A DNA stretch of 64,000 nt from CAYRNY01 sp964425755 (GCA_964425755.1 CAYRNY010000005.1:163809-227808); one strand, 5' to 3'. Shown: positions 15,084 to 23,661, counted from the stretch's first letter. Numbers and translations: made by a program. The notes: generated by a model not told the origin, from the letters alone.

Positions 15084-16922
15084 CTAGCGATCCACCTCGC
15101 CGAGCACGATATCGATGCTGCCCAGGATGGTGACCACGTCCGCGACCTTGTGGCCGACGCACATCGGTTCCAGGGCCGTCAGGTTGATGAAACTTGGCGA
15201 CCGGACGTGATAGCGCCAGGGGTTCTGCCCGCCGTCGGAGACGACGTAGTAGCCCAGTTCGCCCTTCGGGTTTTCGACGCGCCCGTAGGATTCGCCTTCC
15301 GGTGCGCGGACGTTGTACTTGTTCGCTCCTGCGAAGAAGTCCTGTCCTTTGGTGTCTTCCAGGATCGGCAGGATCTGCTTGAGAATCCGGATGCTCTCGC
15401 GCATTTCGTCCAGGCGCACGAGATACCGGTCGAACACGTCGCCATGATGCCGCACCGCGACGTCAAAATCGAGTTCGGGGTACAGGCTGTACGGTTCGGC
15501 CTTGCGCACGTCGTAGGGCACGCCGCTGGCGCGCAGGACCGGCCCGGCGGCGCTGTAGGCGATCGCGTCTTCGGTCGTCAGCACGCCGACGCCGATGCAG
15601 CGGTTGGTCACGATCTCGTTTTGCGTCACGAGTTCGTCGGCCTGGTCTATGCCGCGCGGCAGGCGGTCGTTGATCAACTCGTCGAGATACTTCATCGTGT
15701 CGAAGTCGCGCACGCGGTCATTGGTCAGGGCCGCGATGCCCTTGATCTTCTCGGGCAGGTCGTAGGCCAGCCCGCCGAAGCGCATGTAGTTGCACATCAT
15801 GCGGCTGCCGGTCAGGGCCTCGAAGAAGTCCAGGATTAGCTCGCGCTCGATGATCGAATACATCATCGGCGTGAAGTACGCGCCCATGTCATTGAGCAGG
15901 AAACCGATCGCAAAGAGATGATTGAGCACGCGCGTGAGCTCGACCACCAGCACGCGGATCGCTTCGGCGCGGCGTGTTGGCGGGTCAAAGCGGCGGCCCA
16001 GGGCCAGCAACTGCTCGACGGCCAGCGCGTAGCCGTGATTGTTCGGCAGGCTGCACACGTAATCCAGGCGGTCGGTGAACGGCATGTTGCCCAGGAACGT
16101 GTTACGCTCGCCGATCTTCTCGTGGTTGCGGTGCAGGTACCCGAACACCGGCGACAGCGATTCGATCGTCTCGCCGTTCAGCGTGGCGACCATGCGGAAC
16201 ACGCCGTGCGTTGACGGGTGCTGCGGGCCCATGCTGACCACGACAGTTTCGGTGGCGATTTCGTGGCGGATCTCAACGCCCAGCGGGGCGTCTGTATAAT
16301 ATTGCTCTTCGGCGATCTCGTCGTAGCTGGACGGGTCGAACGTGGCGGGATACTGCACGTTTTTGCCGTAGGGGTTGTGCTGCTCAGAGCGCCAGACGTG
16401 GCCTTCCGGCCAGCGGCTGTCGAACGGTTTCTGGTCCTGCTCGTAATACGGCTCGTGCCAATCCTTGCGCAGCGGGTGACCGCTGAAGCCTTCCCACATC
16501 AGGATGCGCTTGAGATTGGGATGGCCGGAGAACTTGATGCCCATCAGGTCCCACGCTTCGCGCTCCTGGAAGTTCGCGCCGGGCCACACGCCGGTGAGCG
16601 TGGGCAGCGTCGCGTCATCGCGCGGGGTCTGGGCTTTCATCACCAGGGCCGGACCGCCTTCGATGCGGTACGTGTGGTAGACCATTTCGAGATGGTCGCC
16701 CCGGCCCAGGTAGTCCACGGCGGTGGCGCTGGAGAGATAGCGATATCCCAGGTCATCGCGGACTGCTTTAGCGACCTCGACCAGCTTGTCCGGGGCGACG
16801 ATGATGCCGGTATAACCCTCGCGGTCATCGGCCCGGACGGCGTCGCCGAAGCGCTCCTGCAAATAGGTGAGCGCGTCCGCCGTTGGCTCTGTGGTTTCAG
16901 CAACAGGGGCTTGATCGGTCAT
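15084..16922 (-). CDS. nuoCD: Fused NADH-quinone oxidoreductase subunits C and D
   Basis: The 612-residue product joins NuoC (residues about 15-170) and NuoD (about 230-612). The NuoC signature is FQEREAWDLMGIKFSGHP; NuoD shows MGPQHPSTHGVFRM, the quinone-site His/Tyr region, and the C-terminal GSIDIVLGEVDR. A linker of about 60 residues (YEQDQKPFDSRWPEGHVWRS) separates them. The fusion is known in several phyla. NuoD with NuoB forms the quinone-reducing site. AGGAG precedes the ATG at 16922. It lies 79 bases after nuoB in the same run. Confidence 0.96.
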   Translation of the reverse strand: MTDQAPVAETTEPTADALTYLQERFGDAVRADDREGYTGIIVAPDKLVEVAKAVRDDLGYRYLSSATAVDYLGRGDHLEMVYHTYRIEGGPALVMKAQTPRDDATLPTLTGVWPGANFQEREAWDLMGIKFSGHPNLKRILMWEGFSGHPLRKDWHEPYYEQDQKPFDSRWPEGHVWRSEQHNPYGKNVQYPATFDPSSYDEIAEEQYYTDAPLGVEIRHEIATETVVVSMGPQHPSTHGVFRMVATLNGETIESLSPVFGYLHRNHEKIGERNTFLGNMPFTDRLDYVCSLPNNHGYALAVEQLLALGRRFDPPTRRAEAIRVLVVELTRVLNHLFAIGFLLNDMGAYFTPMMYSIIERELILDFFEALTGSRMMCNYMRFGGLAYDLPEKIKGIAALTNDRVRDFDTMKYLDELINDRLPRGIDQADELVTQNEIVTNRCIGVGVLTTEDAIAYSAAGPVLRASGVPYDVRKAEPYSLYPELDFDVAVRHHGDVFDRYLVRLDEMRESIRILKQILPILEDTKGQDFFAGANKYNVRAPEGESYGRVENPKGELGYYVVSDGGQNPWRYHVRSPSFINLTALEPMCVGHKVADVVTILGSIDIVLGEVDR

Positions 16923-17001
16923 GATTGCTCCTAAAAAAACAGCATTGGACGCTTAGCCGCGCACCAAAGCGCCGGGCTAAGACGTGACTGGCGTGTAATC
17001 G

Positions 17002-17706
17002 CTAAGCTTCTTCGGGTTCAGGTTCGGCTACTTCCGCGCCGGACTCGGCTTCAGTCGCGCGGGCTTCCAACTGGCGGCGCAGCACGTGTTCCTGGCGCGG
17101 GTCGTAAATGTCCGGGCCAAGCACCGGGACCGGGACCGGATCGTTGGGACCCTGGCTGTACCAGGGTGTGCTGTTGCGGTTGACGAGCGACTGTTTGTCG
17201 ATCTTCTTCTGCAACATGATCAGGCCGTGTAGCAGCGCCTGCGGGGTGGGCGGGCAGCCGGGCACGTACACGTCCACCGGGACGTACTTGTCGATCCCGC
17301 TGACGACGTTGTAACCCTCCTTGAACGGCCCGCCGCCGATGGCGCAGGCTCCCATTGCCAGCACGTATTTCGGCTCGGCCATCTGGTTGTACAGCCGCAC
17401 GATCGGCACGACCATCTTCTTGGTGACGGTCCCACTGACGATCATCAAGTCTGCCTGGCGCGGGCTGGCGCGCAGCACTTCCATGCCGAAGCGTGCCTGG
17501 TCAAAGCGGCTGGACGCGGTGGCGATCATCTCGATCGCGCAGCAGGCCAGCCCGAACGCCATCGGCCAGATCGAGTTGCGGCGGCCCCAGTTGTAGATCG
17601 AATCGACCAGCTTGTGAAAGTTGGTGACGGCTACCGCCCGCTGCATGCCTTCCGGCACCGGCAGGTCCGGATCGTGAAGTTCGCGCAAAAAATCATCATT
17701 GGTCAT
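17002..17706 (-). CDS. nuoB: NADH-quinone oxidoreductase subunit B
   Basis: The 234-residue product holds the ligands of cluster N2: the adjacent cysteines in MAFGLACCAIEM, one in AMGACAIGGGPF, and one in VYVPGCPPTPQALLHG. The core of about 160 residues is canonical; the tail from about residue 175 is long, with an acidic Glu/Pro-rich end (EVAEPEPEEA). It couples Fe-S electron flow to quinone reduction with NuoD. The start overlaps the stop of the IscX-like gene by four bases (ATGA). No nuoA lies upstream, unlike the usual nuoABCD order. Confidence 0.96.
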   Translation of the reverse strand: MTNDDFLRELHDPDLPVPEGMQRAVAVTNFHKLVDSIYNWGRRNSIWPMAFGLACCAIEMIATASSRFDQARFGMEVLRASPRQADLMIVSGTVTKKMVVPIVRLYNQMAEPKYVLAMGACAIGGGPFKEGYNVVSGIDKYVPVDVYVPGCPPTPQALLHGLIMLQKKIDKQSLVNRNSTPWYSQGPNDPVPVPVLGPDIYDPRQEHVLRRQLEARATEAESGAEVAEPEPEEA

Positions 17707-17960
17707 AACGGCTGATCAATCTCCTCGTACCATTCCCGCAAAATTTCGGTTAGCAATCCGTCATGCGCCAGGATCGGGTCGTCGGCAAACCCCGGCAGGT
17801 TGATAATCCACTCGAAAAGCTGTTGCAGGCCAAGCGTATCAAGGTCGGCATCCGGGTGGTGCTCCATCAGGCTGAGCACGATTTCGTAGGACGCTTCCCA
17901 GTAAAGCGGTTTGTCCTGGTCGCCCATAGCATTGCCGGCAGCGTGATCCTCGTCGTACAT
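17703..17960 (-). CDS. IscX-like Fe-S assembly adaptor
   Basis: The 85-residue product fits the small acidic IscX/YfhJ family along its whole core: LYWEASYEIVLSLMEHHPD, then LQQLFEWIINLPGFADDP, and a final LTEILREWYEEID. IscX binds iron and IscS in E. coli. Placement directly before nuoB, with an ATGA overlap, suits a role in loading complex I clusters, though that is inference. The start may be the ATG at 17960 or the ATG at 17927. A weak promoter-like pair (TTGGCA, 18 bases, CACAAT at 17970-17999, minus strand) lies immediately upstream. Confidence 0.7.
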   Translation of the reverse strand: MYDEDHAAGNAMGDQDKPLYWEASYEIVLSLMEHHPDADLDTLGLQQLFEWIINLPGFADDPILAHDGLLTEILREWYEEIDQPL

Positions 17961-18139
17961 ATTGGGCCTATTGTGGTCCAGTTTAACATGAAATGCCAAC
18001 CCTGGCAGCGATCTGTGGCGCGGGAATCCGGCACACGACGGACCGGCCAAACGGATCGCGGGGATTGGCGTAGCGACTGTGTTCTCCGTTAACGCAGTGC
18101 ATAGCACATCCTACCACAGACAGGTGGCCCGGCTGAGCG

Positions 18140-18886
18140 TTATTCGCCGGATTCACTCCCGGTGTCGTCCTCAGCGCCGGTAGCGTCCGCCGGTTCCTCG
18201 CCTTCGTCGCCGGTTGTCTCACCGGCGGCTTCGGGTTCCCCTTCCGCTGCCAGCTCAGGGACGTTCTGCTCCAGCCACGCGCGCAGGTCGCTGTGCATCT
18301 GGGCGTTGGGTGGTCCCTGGTGTGTGAGCTCGATCCGCACGATGTCTTCGCCGCGTTCGAACCAGACGTAGAACAACTCGCCGCCGGGGAATTCCGCGCC
18401 CTGCGAGGTGGTTTGCTCTGCGATCTGCACGTGCAATATCACGACGGGCACGTCGCCGATAAGCTCGACCACCGGTTTGGGGATCCCGTCCGTCACAAGG
18501 ATGACGTTGTCCTCGGCGATGCTCTCTTCAAGCAGCGTGCGAAGCTCATCCATCATGTAGAGCAGGGGGAAGCGGGCGTCTTCGGGCGGCGACCCTAACC
18601 CGCTGTTGGCGATAAAATCGTCCAGCGGCGCTTCGCTGACCCTGAACGTAGGCGGATTTTGCAGATCGGCAGCAGCATACTGGTACTGGTTCGGCGCGAC
18701 TTCGAGCCACCGGCCCGCCGATGCTGCCGGCGTGGGGGTCGCGGTTGGGATGGCGGGCGTCGGGGTGGGCTGGCCGGGCAGATAAACGTCCGTGTCGACG
18801 CCGAAGCTATCCACGGCCACAACGACAACGACGAGCGAAATGAAAAATACTGCAAGTGCTGCAAGCGCTTGTGAGCGTAGCATCAT
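18140..18886 (-). CDS. Membrane-anchored exported protein of unknown function
   Basis: The 248-residue product has one N-terminal hydrophobic helix (ALAALAVFFISLVVVVVAV) that serves as signal or anchor, a Pro/Thr linker (PGQPTPTPAIPTATPTP), and an extracellular domain at about 60-205. An acidic Glu/Ala/Gly-rich tail ends it. The domain contains ELFYVWFERGEDIVRIELTH and ends near LRAWLEQNVPEL; I do not recognise it. AAGGAG precedes the ATG at 18886. It shares the strand of the nuo cluster but lies upstream of iscX, about 180 bases away, and may be a separate unit. Confidence 0.7.
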   Translation of the reverse strand: MMLRSQALAALAVFFISLVVVVVAVDSFGVDTDVYLPGQPTPTPAIPTATPTPAASAGRWLEVAPNQYQYAAADLQNPPTFRVSEAPLDDFIANSGLGSPPEDARFPLLYMMDELRTLLEESIAEDNVILVTDGIPKPVVELIGDVPVVILHVQIAEQTTSQGAEFPGGELFYVWFERGEDIVRIELTHQGPPNAQMHSDLRAWLEQNVPELAAEGEPEAAGETTGDEGEEPADATGAEDDTGSESGE

Positions 18887-19658
18887 GCATCTGCTCCTTA
18901 AAGACGGTGTATAGTATTGGCCGCCCTGGTCCAGGGACGGCGCACAGATAACACATGTTGGATCATGGCTTCAGGCGCGTGCCGGGATCGACCGGCCCGC
19001 TGCGGCGCAACCACGGCTGCCAGTGGTGCCGGTCTGAGCGTTGGCGCGACGGATCGCCCGCCAGAAGCGCAAACTCACTCTAGTGTAGCCAAAAGTGCGA
19101 TAGCGTTCAACTTACGCCGCGGGGGATCAGGGTAAGCGCAATCAAAACCGGGAAAGATTTCGTGTGCCCTTGAGATTGGACCTCTCGCGGCGCGGTACTG
19201 TATCCTTCGCGGTTGACATGGTGCATGCTGCCAGCGTGAATATGCGACCTCGCCGCTTGCCTTGCACTGTAAGCACAAGGCTATACACCGGTCAGACCGT
19301 AACAACGGCCCTGATTTCCAGGGGCGGGATCGTTTTTTGAGCGCCCTTTCAGGGTGTGACCGATAAATAGCCCCGTACTTGCAGTGCGGGGCAGGGATCG
19401 ATTCCCGTGCGGCTACGATTCAACCGTATTCGATACACAACCCGCGGCGCGATTCATAGTATGCCGGGACGGTCTGTGTTAAACTAGGTGGTGCTTTTGA
19501 CATACCTGCCGTGCCGAATCGCGCGCGGCGTTTACCCTGCATATTTGTGTTGGCATTTGCTGGCTGCCAGGAAGGCTGGCGGGACGCGGCGCCGGATCGG
19601 GCCGATCGGTCCCTGCACTTGCCGGCAGCAGCGCCCGAACGCGAAGTTAGAAGACGCC
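18887..19658. other. 772-base non-coding region with many hairpins
   Basis: No convincing reading frame was found here. The right half (about 19081-19425) holds six successive short hairpins and a 6-bp pair (19085-19090 with 19411-19416) that could enclose them. One hairpin (19309-19323) is followed by six T at 19333-19338. It may encode a structured RNA (see findings). The left half, 18900-19080, shows nothing beyond a GGCCGCCCTGG-centred hairpin. Confidence 0.5.
19213..19338 (+). ncRNA. Candidate small RNA (promoter, hairpins and T run)
   Basis: TTGACA at 19213-19218 with a weak -10 (TGAATA or GAATAT at about 19237-19242) could start an RNA of about 90 bases. The RNA would fold into a GCCTTG/CAAGGC hairpin (about 19256-19280), a CGGT/ACCG hairpin near 19290, and a terminal CCCTG/CAGGG hairpin (19309-19323) followed by T6. 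No known RNA family was matched by eye. Confidence 0.3.
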
Positions 19659-19940
19659 ATGCCCAGCCCATCGGTTGTGTTCAGTTTCATCGTCGCGACA
19701 CTTTACGGCGCGTCGTTCCATCTCGTCAGCGGCGGGGATGCGCGGCGGCTGGCATTGTTCTTGCTGGCGGCGTGGCTTGGGTTCGGCCTGGGGCACGTCT
19801 TTGGGGATGTGCTCGACATCACGTTTCTGGACGTTGGGCCGCTGCACATGCTGACGGCGACGATCGGCGCGTGGCTGGCCCTGGTTGTCGCGCGCGTTCT
19901 GACACGCCAACCGGAACGCCAATCACCGCGCACGCGCTAG
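19659..19940 (+). CDS. Small integral membrane protein
   Basis: The 93-residue product has three hydrophobic stretches (about residues 5-25, 30-48, 58-80: VVFSFIVATLYGASFHLV, RLALFLLAAWLGFGLGHVFG, MLTATIGAWLALVVARV) and a short basic tail. I cannot assign a named family; the GxGHxFGDxL element in helix two is a possible signature. The ribosome-binding site is weak (AGAAG). The ATG at 19659 is chosen because it opens the first helix; overlapping frames on this strand lack coding character. It heads a plus-strand series that continues with the DUF948/YtxH-like pair. Confidence 0.65.
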   Translation: MPSPSVVFSFIVATLYGASFHLVSGGDARRLALFLLAAWLGFGLGHVFGDVLDITFLDVGPLHMLTATIGAWLALVVARVLTRQPERQSPRTR

Positions 19941-20003
19941 CACTGATCAACTTCATCTGACGCCCCGCGCGCCGGTGTCAGGCATATCAGAGGGGAGAAA
20001 CAT

Positions 20004-20513
20004 ATGGCGGAGCAGCCGACAACGCCTCAAGCGGAAGCGATGGACGAAGCAACCGGGCACGACGATAACGGGCGTGCGTGGTATTTCTGGCCGCTGGTCG
20101 GCCTGGGCGCGATCACGGCAGTCTTTGTCGTCGGCCTCGTCGCGGCGCTGATCCTGGCGATCGTGATCGGTTCGGATGACGTGTCGAACGTTGTGCAGAT
20201 CGTCCGGGACTTGTTTATCATCGTGCTGGCGATGGAAGGCATGTTCATGATGATCGCGCTGATCGTGTTGATCGTGCAGATCGCGTCGCTGGTCAATTTG
20301 CTGCAGAGCGAGATCAAGCCGATTGTGGACAATGCCAACGAGACCGTCACCACCGTGCGCGGGACCACGGAGTTCATGAGCCAGAACGTCGTCGAGCCGG
20401 TGATCAAATTCAGCGCGATCACGGCAGGCGTCGGCGCGATCCTGCGCGAGGCGCTGGGCATCCGGCGCACGCTGCGCAAGGCCCGCCAGAACGGCAAGGA
20501 TACGGAGGCATGA
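20004..20513 (+). CDS. Membrane protein, DUF948-like
   Basis: The 169-residue product has two long hydrophobic helices (residues about 30-55, VGLGAITAVFVVGLVAALIL, and about 70-95, LFIIVLAMEGMFMMIALIVL). An amphipathic region follows (ANETVTTVRGTTEFMSQNVVEPV), of the kind seen in DUF948/general-stress membrane proteins, and the C-terminus is basic. AGGGGAG lies before the ATG at 20004. Only 12 bases separate it from the YtxH-like gene, so the two are almost certainly one operon, perhaps acting in envelope stress. Confidence 0.7.
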   Translation: MAEQPTTPQAEAMDEATGHDDNGRAWYFWPLVGLGAITAVFVVGLVAALILAIVIGSDDVSNVVQIVRDLFIIVLAMEGMFMMIALIVLIVQIASLVNLLQSEIKPIVDNANETVTTVRGTTEFMSQNVVEPVIKFSAITAGVGAILREALGIRRTLRKARQNGKDTEA

Positions 20514-20525
20514 GGAGAGGGCGCG

Positions 20526-20843
20526 ATGGCTGAACACAACGATGGCGCGGGCACGCTGAGTTTCGTCGGCGGGCTGATCCTGGGCTTCATCATCAGCGCG
20601 CCGGTGGTGGCCTGGCTCTCGCCGCGCAGTGGCGAAGAGACGCGCCAGGCGATCACACAGCAAGGGCTGGTGATCCGGCGCAAGGTGGCCGACACGCTGC
20701 GTAAGCCGGTTGAGCAGGTGCAGGAGCAACTGGAGCAACTCAAGGGCGGCGCGGTTGATGACGCACTGGCGGAAGGGCGCAGCATCGCCGCGCAACATGC
20801 CCGGCAGCGCCGGCAGGCAGCACATGACACGCATGAATCATAG
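20526..20843 (+). CDS. YtxH-domain protein
   Basis: The 105-residue product has one N-terminal membrane helix (LSFVGGLILGFIISAPVVAWL) with the Gly-rich start seen in YtxH/GvpP-like proteins. A PRSGEETRQAI element and a long amphipathic helix of coiled-coil character follow (VADTLRKPVEQVQEQLEQLK). YtxH proteins are general-stress proteins of unclear action. A GAGGAGAGGG-like purine tract before the ATG at 20526 serves as ribosome-binding site. The next gene starts 14 bases downstream, placing the RNA-binding protein in the same transcript. Confidence 0.78.
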   Translation: MAEHNDGAGTLSFVGGLILGFIISAPVVAWLSPRSGEETRQAITQQGLVIRRKVADTLRKPVEQVQEQLEQLKGGAVDDALAEGRSIAAQHARQRRQAAHDTHES

Positions 20844-20857
20844 GAAAAGAGCACAGA

Positions 20858-21409
20858 ATGAGTAACACGTTGTATGTAGCGAATCTGGCCCCGGAGACGG
20901 GTGAAGAGGACTTGCGCGCGCTGTTCGGCGAACACGGCGCGATCGAATCGCTGGTTATCGAGACCGACGAGCGCTCTCAGCAGCCGGTCGCCCTGGTCGA
21001 GATGGAAACCGAAAAACGCGCCACGCGCGCGATGAACGAGCTTAACGGGTACCTGCTGAACGGCAGGCGGCTGGCGATCACGCCCGCCGATCCGGACCTC
21101 TCGAAAGACCTGACGGCCAAACAGCGCAAGGTCGCCGAGCAGATTGTGGAGGCCCTGGGCGAGGAGGAAAAAGTCCCCGTGCGGCAGATTCACGCCATTG
21201 TGCGTTTTTGCAGCACGCAGTTTGCCCAGGCTATTCTCGAGGAAACCGAGGAGCTTGAGGCCGACGGCGGCGTGATGACCTCAGACGGCACGCGGCGGCG
21301 CACCAAAGGCGGCGTGTTCTTCTACCTCTGCCGCTTCCGTATCTCACCGGCGATCCGCCGCATTGTCTACAATCGTAAAGGCAAAGTCCCCGGCGAAAGC
21401 TACGACTGA
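20858..21409 (+). CDS. RRM protein with a PHAX-like RNA-binding C-terminal domain
   Basis: The 183-residue product has an RRM at residues 3-78. RNP2 is LYVANL (5-10); the RNP1 region (QPVALVEME, 42-50) lacks the usual aromatics. Residues about 83-165 match the PHAX RNA-binding domain: LTAKQRKVAEQIVEALG, then an Ile/Val-rich helix, LEADGGVMTSDGTRRRTKGG and VFFYLCRF. PHAX is the eukaryotic snRNA export adaptor; its domain binds RNA non-specifically. Small bacterial RRM proteins are common in Chloroflexota and cyanobacteria, but this pairing is striking. It is cotranscribed with the YtxH-like gene. No nuclease motif is present. Confidence 0.85.
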   Translation: MSNTLYVANLAPETGEEDLRALFGEHGAIESLVIETDERSQQPVALVEMETEKRATRAMNELNGYLLNGRRLAITPADPDLSKDLTAKQRKVAEQIVEALGEEEKVPVRQIHAIVRFCSTQFAQAILEETEELEADGGVMTSDGTRRRTKGGVFFYLCRFRISPAIRRIVYNRKGKVPGESYD

Positions 21410-21423
21410 CGCGTGCCGCATAT

Positions 21424-21457
21424 CCCCGGCGGCATTGCTTGCATCACGCTGCCGGGG
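21424..21457 (+). terminator. Hairpin after the RRM-PHAX gene
   Basis: A 7-bp GC stem (21424-21430 with 21451-21457) with a 20-base loop and no T run. A weak terminator at best. Confidence 0.3.
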
Positions 21458-21601
21458 GCGGCTCTTCTCCGACGCACCACCAATCTGGTCACGGCACTAA
21501 ACAATTGGCGTTCCTCGCCGGGGCGAGTAGACTATGATCACACAGCCGCCGCAGGGTTGGCTGGCAGGCTTTGATTCACGTAACGCGACGGATGAACGCA
21601 G

Positions 21602-22465
21602 ATGAAAAAACTGATCGTCAACGCCGATGATTTCGGGCGCGCCGCCGGGATCAACCGGGGCATCATCGAAGCCCACACCGGCGGGATCGTCACGTCGACC
21701 ACGGTCATGATCAACTATCCCGATGCCGCGCCCGGCCTCGACCTGATCGCGCAGGATGCGCCCGGCCTGGGCGTGGGGTTGCATCTGAACCTCACGTCCG
21801 GCAGGCCCGTGTCCGCACCGGAGCACGTGTCCTCGCTGGTCGACGAGCACGGCGTCTTTCACCACATCACGACCTGGGCCGAGCATTACGACGCCTTCGA
21901 ACCAGAGCACATCCAGCGCGAGATCGCGGCACAGGTCGAGCGGTTCGTCGCGCTTGCGGGCCGCCCGCCCGACCACCTCGACGCGCACCACCACGCGACA
22001 TACCTGCACCCGGCGGCGCTCGAAGCGATGCTGGAGATCGCGCGTGGATATGATATCCCGCTGCGCGACGGCGTGATCGACCGCCCGACTGCTGCCGTCA
22101 CGCGCTGGTTGGGGGAGATTGTGCCCGGTCTGAGTGTCGAGCAGGCGACGCGCATCGTGGAACGTGCCAAGACCGTGCTTGAGGACCAGCCGAAACCCCC
22201 GTTCTGGCCCGCGCGGGTTGAGATAGGCTTCTACGACAAGACCGCGACGCTGGCCGACCTGCTGGTGATCCTGACCAATCTGCCAGATGACACGATCACT
22301 GAGCTGGTGTGCCATCCGGGTTACGTGGACGCGGACTTCACCAGCCTGTACGCAGCGCAGCGCGAGCGCGAGCTGGCGCACCTGACGCACCCCGCCACGC
22401 GCGAGTGCGTGCAGTACGAGTTCATCGACCTGATCACGTTCGCTGATATCCCGCATCCGCAGTGA
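21602..22465 (+). CDS. ChbG/HpnK (YdjC) family polysaccharide deacetylase
   Basis: The 287-residue product has the family metal-site motifs: NADDFG near residue 6, VGLHLNLTSGRP, LDAHHHATYLHP near 135, and ELVCHPGYVD near 235. The family removes acetyl groups from chitooligosaccharides or hopanoid-linked sugars; which substrate applies here is unknown. It starts with MKKLIVNADDFG, the typical opening, at ATG 21602, after a weak purine stretch. No sugar-transport or hopanoid gene is adjacent. A 45-base gap leads to the 2H-like gene. Confidence 0.92.
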   Translation: MKKLIVNADDFGRAAGINRGIIEAHTGGIVTSTTVMINYPDAAPGLDLIAQDAPGLGVGLHLNLTSGRPVSAPEHVSSLVDEHGVFHHITTWAEHYDAFEPEHIQREIAAQVERFVALAGRPPDHLDAHHHATYLHPAALEAMLEIARGYDIPLRDGVIDRPTAAVTRWLGEIVPGLSVEQATRIVERAKTVLEDQPKPPFWPARVEIGFYDKTATLADLLVILTNLPDDTITELVCHPGYVDADFTSLYAAQRERELAHLTHPATRECVQYEFIDLITFADIPHPQ

Positions 22466-22510
22466 CGGTAACGATTGCGGATGCGGTTCAGTTTGCAGGA
22501 AAAAGTCACG

Positions 22511-23596
22511 ATGACCTACCACCAACCGCCGAATGGCCCGCCGGACGGCGACACAGACGACGAGCTGTCGTATGAAGATTTCGACGATGATTTTGTGTGG
22601 CGCGATCCGGATGACGACCTGGACGTGATCGACCTCGACGCGCTGGACGAGGCGACCGCGCCGGAGGAAGACGCCGAAGAGCCGGACGCGCGCGACGCCG
22701 GAACCGTCGCCGGGCCCACACACGGAGTCGATCCATCCGGCGGGCGGGACGCCGTGACGCCCGTGCCGCGCCCGCACTTTGCACGCCCGCCGCGCCTGAC
22801 TCCCGCCCCCGAACACGCACCCGATACCGCGCCGGAGGAGCAGGTCCAGACGCCGGAAGCGGCACCTGAAACACCTGCCGGGACGGGCGCGGAATCCGCA
22901 GCGCAGGATGTCGCGCCAGCGGAAACGGCCCCCGCGCCGGAAACCGGGGATCAAGCAGCCGGGCCGGAAGCGGCACCGTCCGCAGAAGAGCCAGCCGCCG
23001 CAGCACCGGATGCCGGCCCCGTCGCTGGCAGCGCCGGTGCGGAGGAAACACCGCCCGAACCCGCGCCGCCTGACTGGGTCTACCACGTCCTGATCGCGCT
23101 GCCGGAAGAACTGAGCGTGCAGGTGCTTGAGCTGCGCGCGACCGGGGATATCATCGACATGCCGCCGCCGGGCATCGGGCTGGTGGACAGTTTCCGCGCC
23201 GAGGACCTCAACGCGGTGCAGGAGCAGCTCGCCCGCTGGGCGCGCAATCACCTACCGCTGCAGCTCGAGATCACGGGCGTGCTGGCGGAGGTTGTCGGGC
23301 AGCAGCAGTATGTCGCGGCGTGGTTGCTCCAGCCGGAAGAAGAGCTGCACGAAGCGCAACATGACCTGCGCCGCGTGCTGGCCCCATTGATCCAGCCGCT
23401 GCCGGAGGCACCCCTGGCGTTCCAGGTGCAACTCACGATCGGGGCGCAGGTGCCACCGCGCCGCTACCCGCACCTGGTCGGGCGCATGCAGCGCGAGTTC
23501 GAGCCGTATGTCTGGCACGCCACGGATCTGCTGCTCGTGCGTAAGGATGCTGAAGACGACGACGGCGGTTGGGAGATCGTCCATCGCTACGACTGA
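22511..23596 (+). CDS. Acidic protein with a degenerate 2H phosphoesterase-like domain
   Basis: The 361-residue product has a disordered, Asp/Glu-rich then Ala/Pro-rich first half (about 1-187). The folded half (188-361) follows the 2'-5' RNA ligase/2H order: VYHVLIALPEE, GIGLVDSF (221-228), ITGVLAEV, QYVAAWLLQPEEELHEAQ, APLIQPLP, FQVQLTIG (to 311), REFEPYVWHATDLLLVRKD, WEIVHRYD. Both catalytic H-x-T/S histidines are missing: the first motif reads GIGL and the second QLTI. It is therefore probably a ligand-binding relative, not an enzyme. AGGAAAA supports ATG 22511. Two SLATT genes follow on the same strand. Confidence 0.65.
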   Translation: MTYHQPPNGPPDGDTDDELSYEDFDDDFVWRDPDDDLDVIDLDALDEATAPEEDAEEPDARDAGTVAGPTHGVDPSGGRDAVTPVPRPHFARPPRLTPAPEHAPDTAPEEQVQTPEAAPETPAGTGAESAAQDVAPAETAPAPETGDQAAGPEAAPSAEEPAAAAPDAGPVAGSAGAEETPPEPAPPDWVYHVLIALPEELSVQVLELRATGDIIDMPPPGIGLVDSFRAEDLNAVQEQLARWARNHLPLQLEITGVLAEVVGQQQYVAAWLLQPEEELHEAQHDLRRVLAPLIQPLPEAPLAFQVQLTIGAQVPPRRYPHLVGRMQREFEPYVWHATDLLLVRKDAEDDDGGWEIVHRYD

Positions 23597-23661
23597 GCCG
23601 GGTGCGCGCCGTATTCCCGGCGCCCATCGCACCGGCACACGCACCACCCGACGGAGGACTT

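Noticed and set aside
19085..19416. A tmRNA-like frame: GTAGCC at 19085 pairs with GGCTAC at 19411 after a T-arm-like GATCGATTCCC
   Set aside because: No conserved tmRNA 5' or tag-peptide sequence (no ...LAA-stop), no acceptor CCA, and the 6-bp pair could be chance. Kept only as a general structured-RNA candidate.
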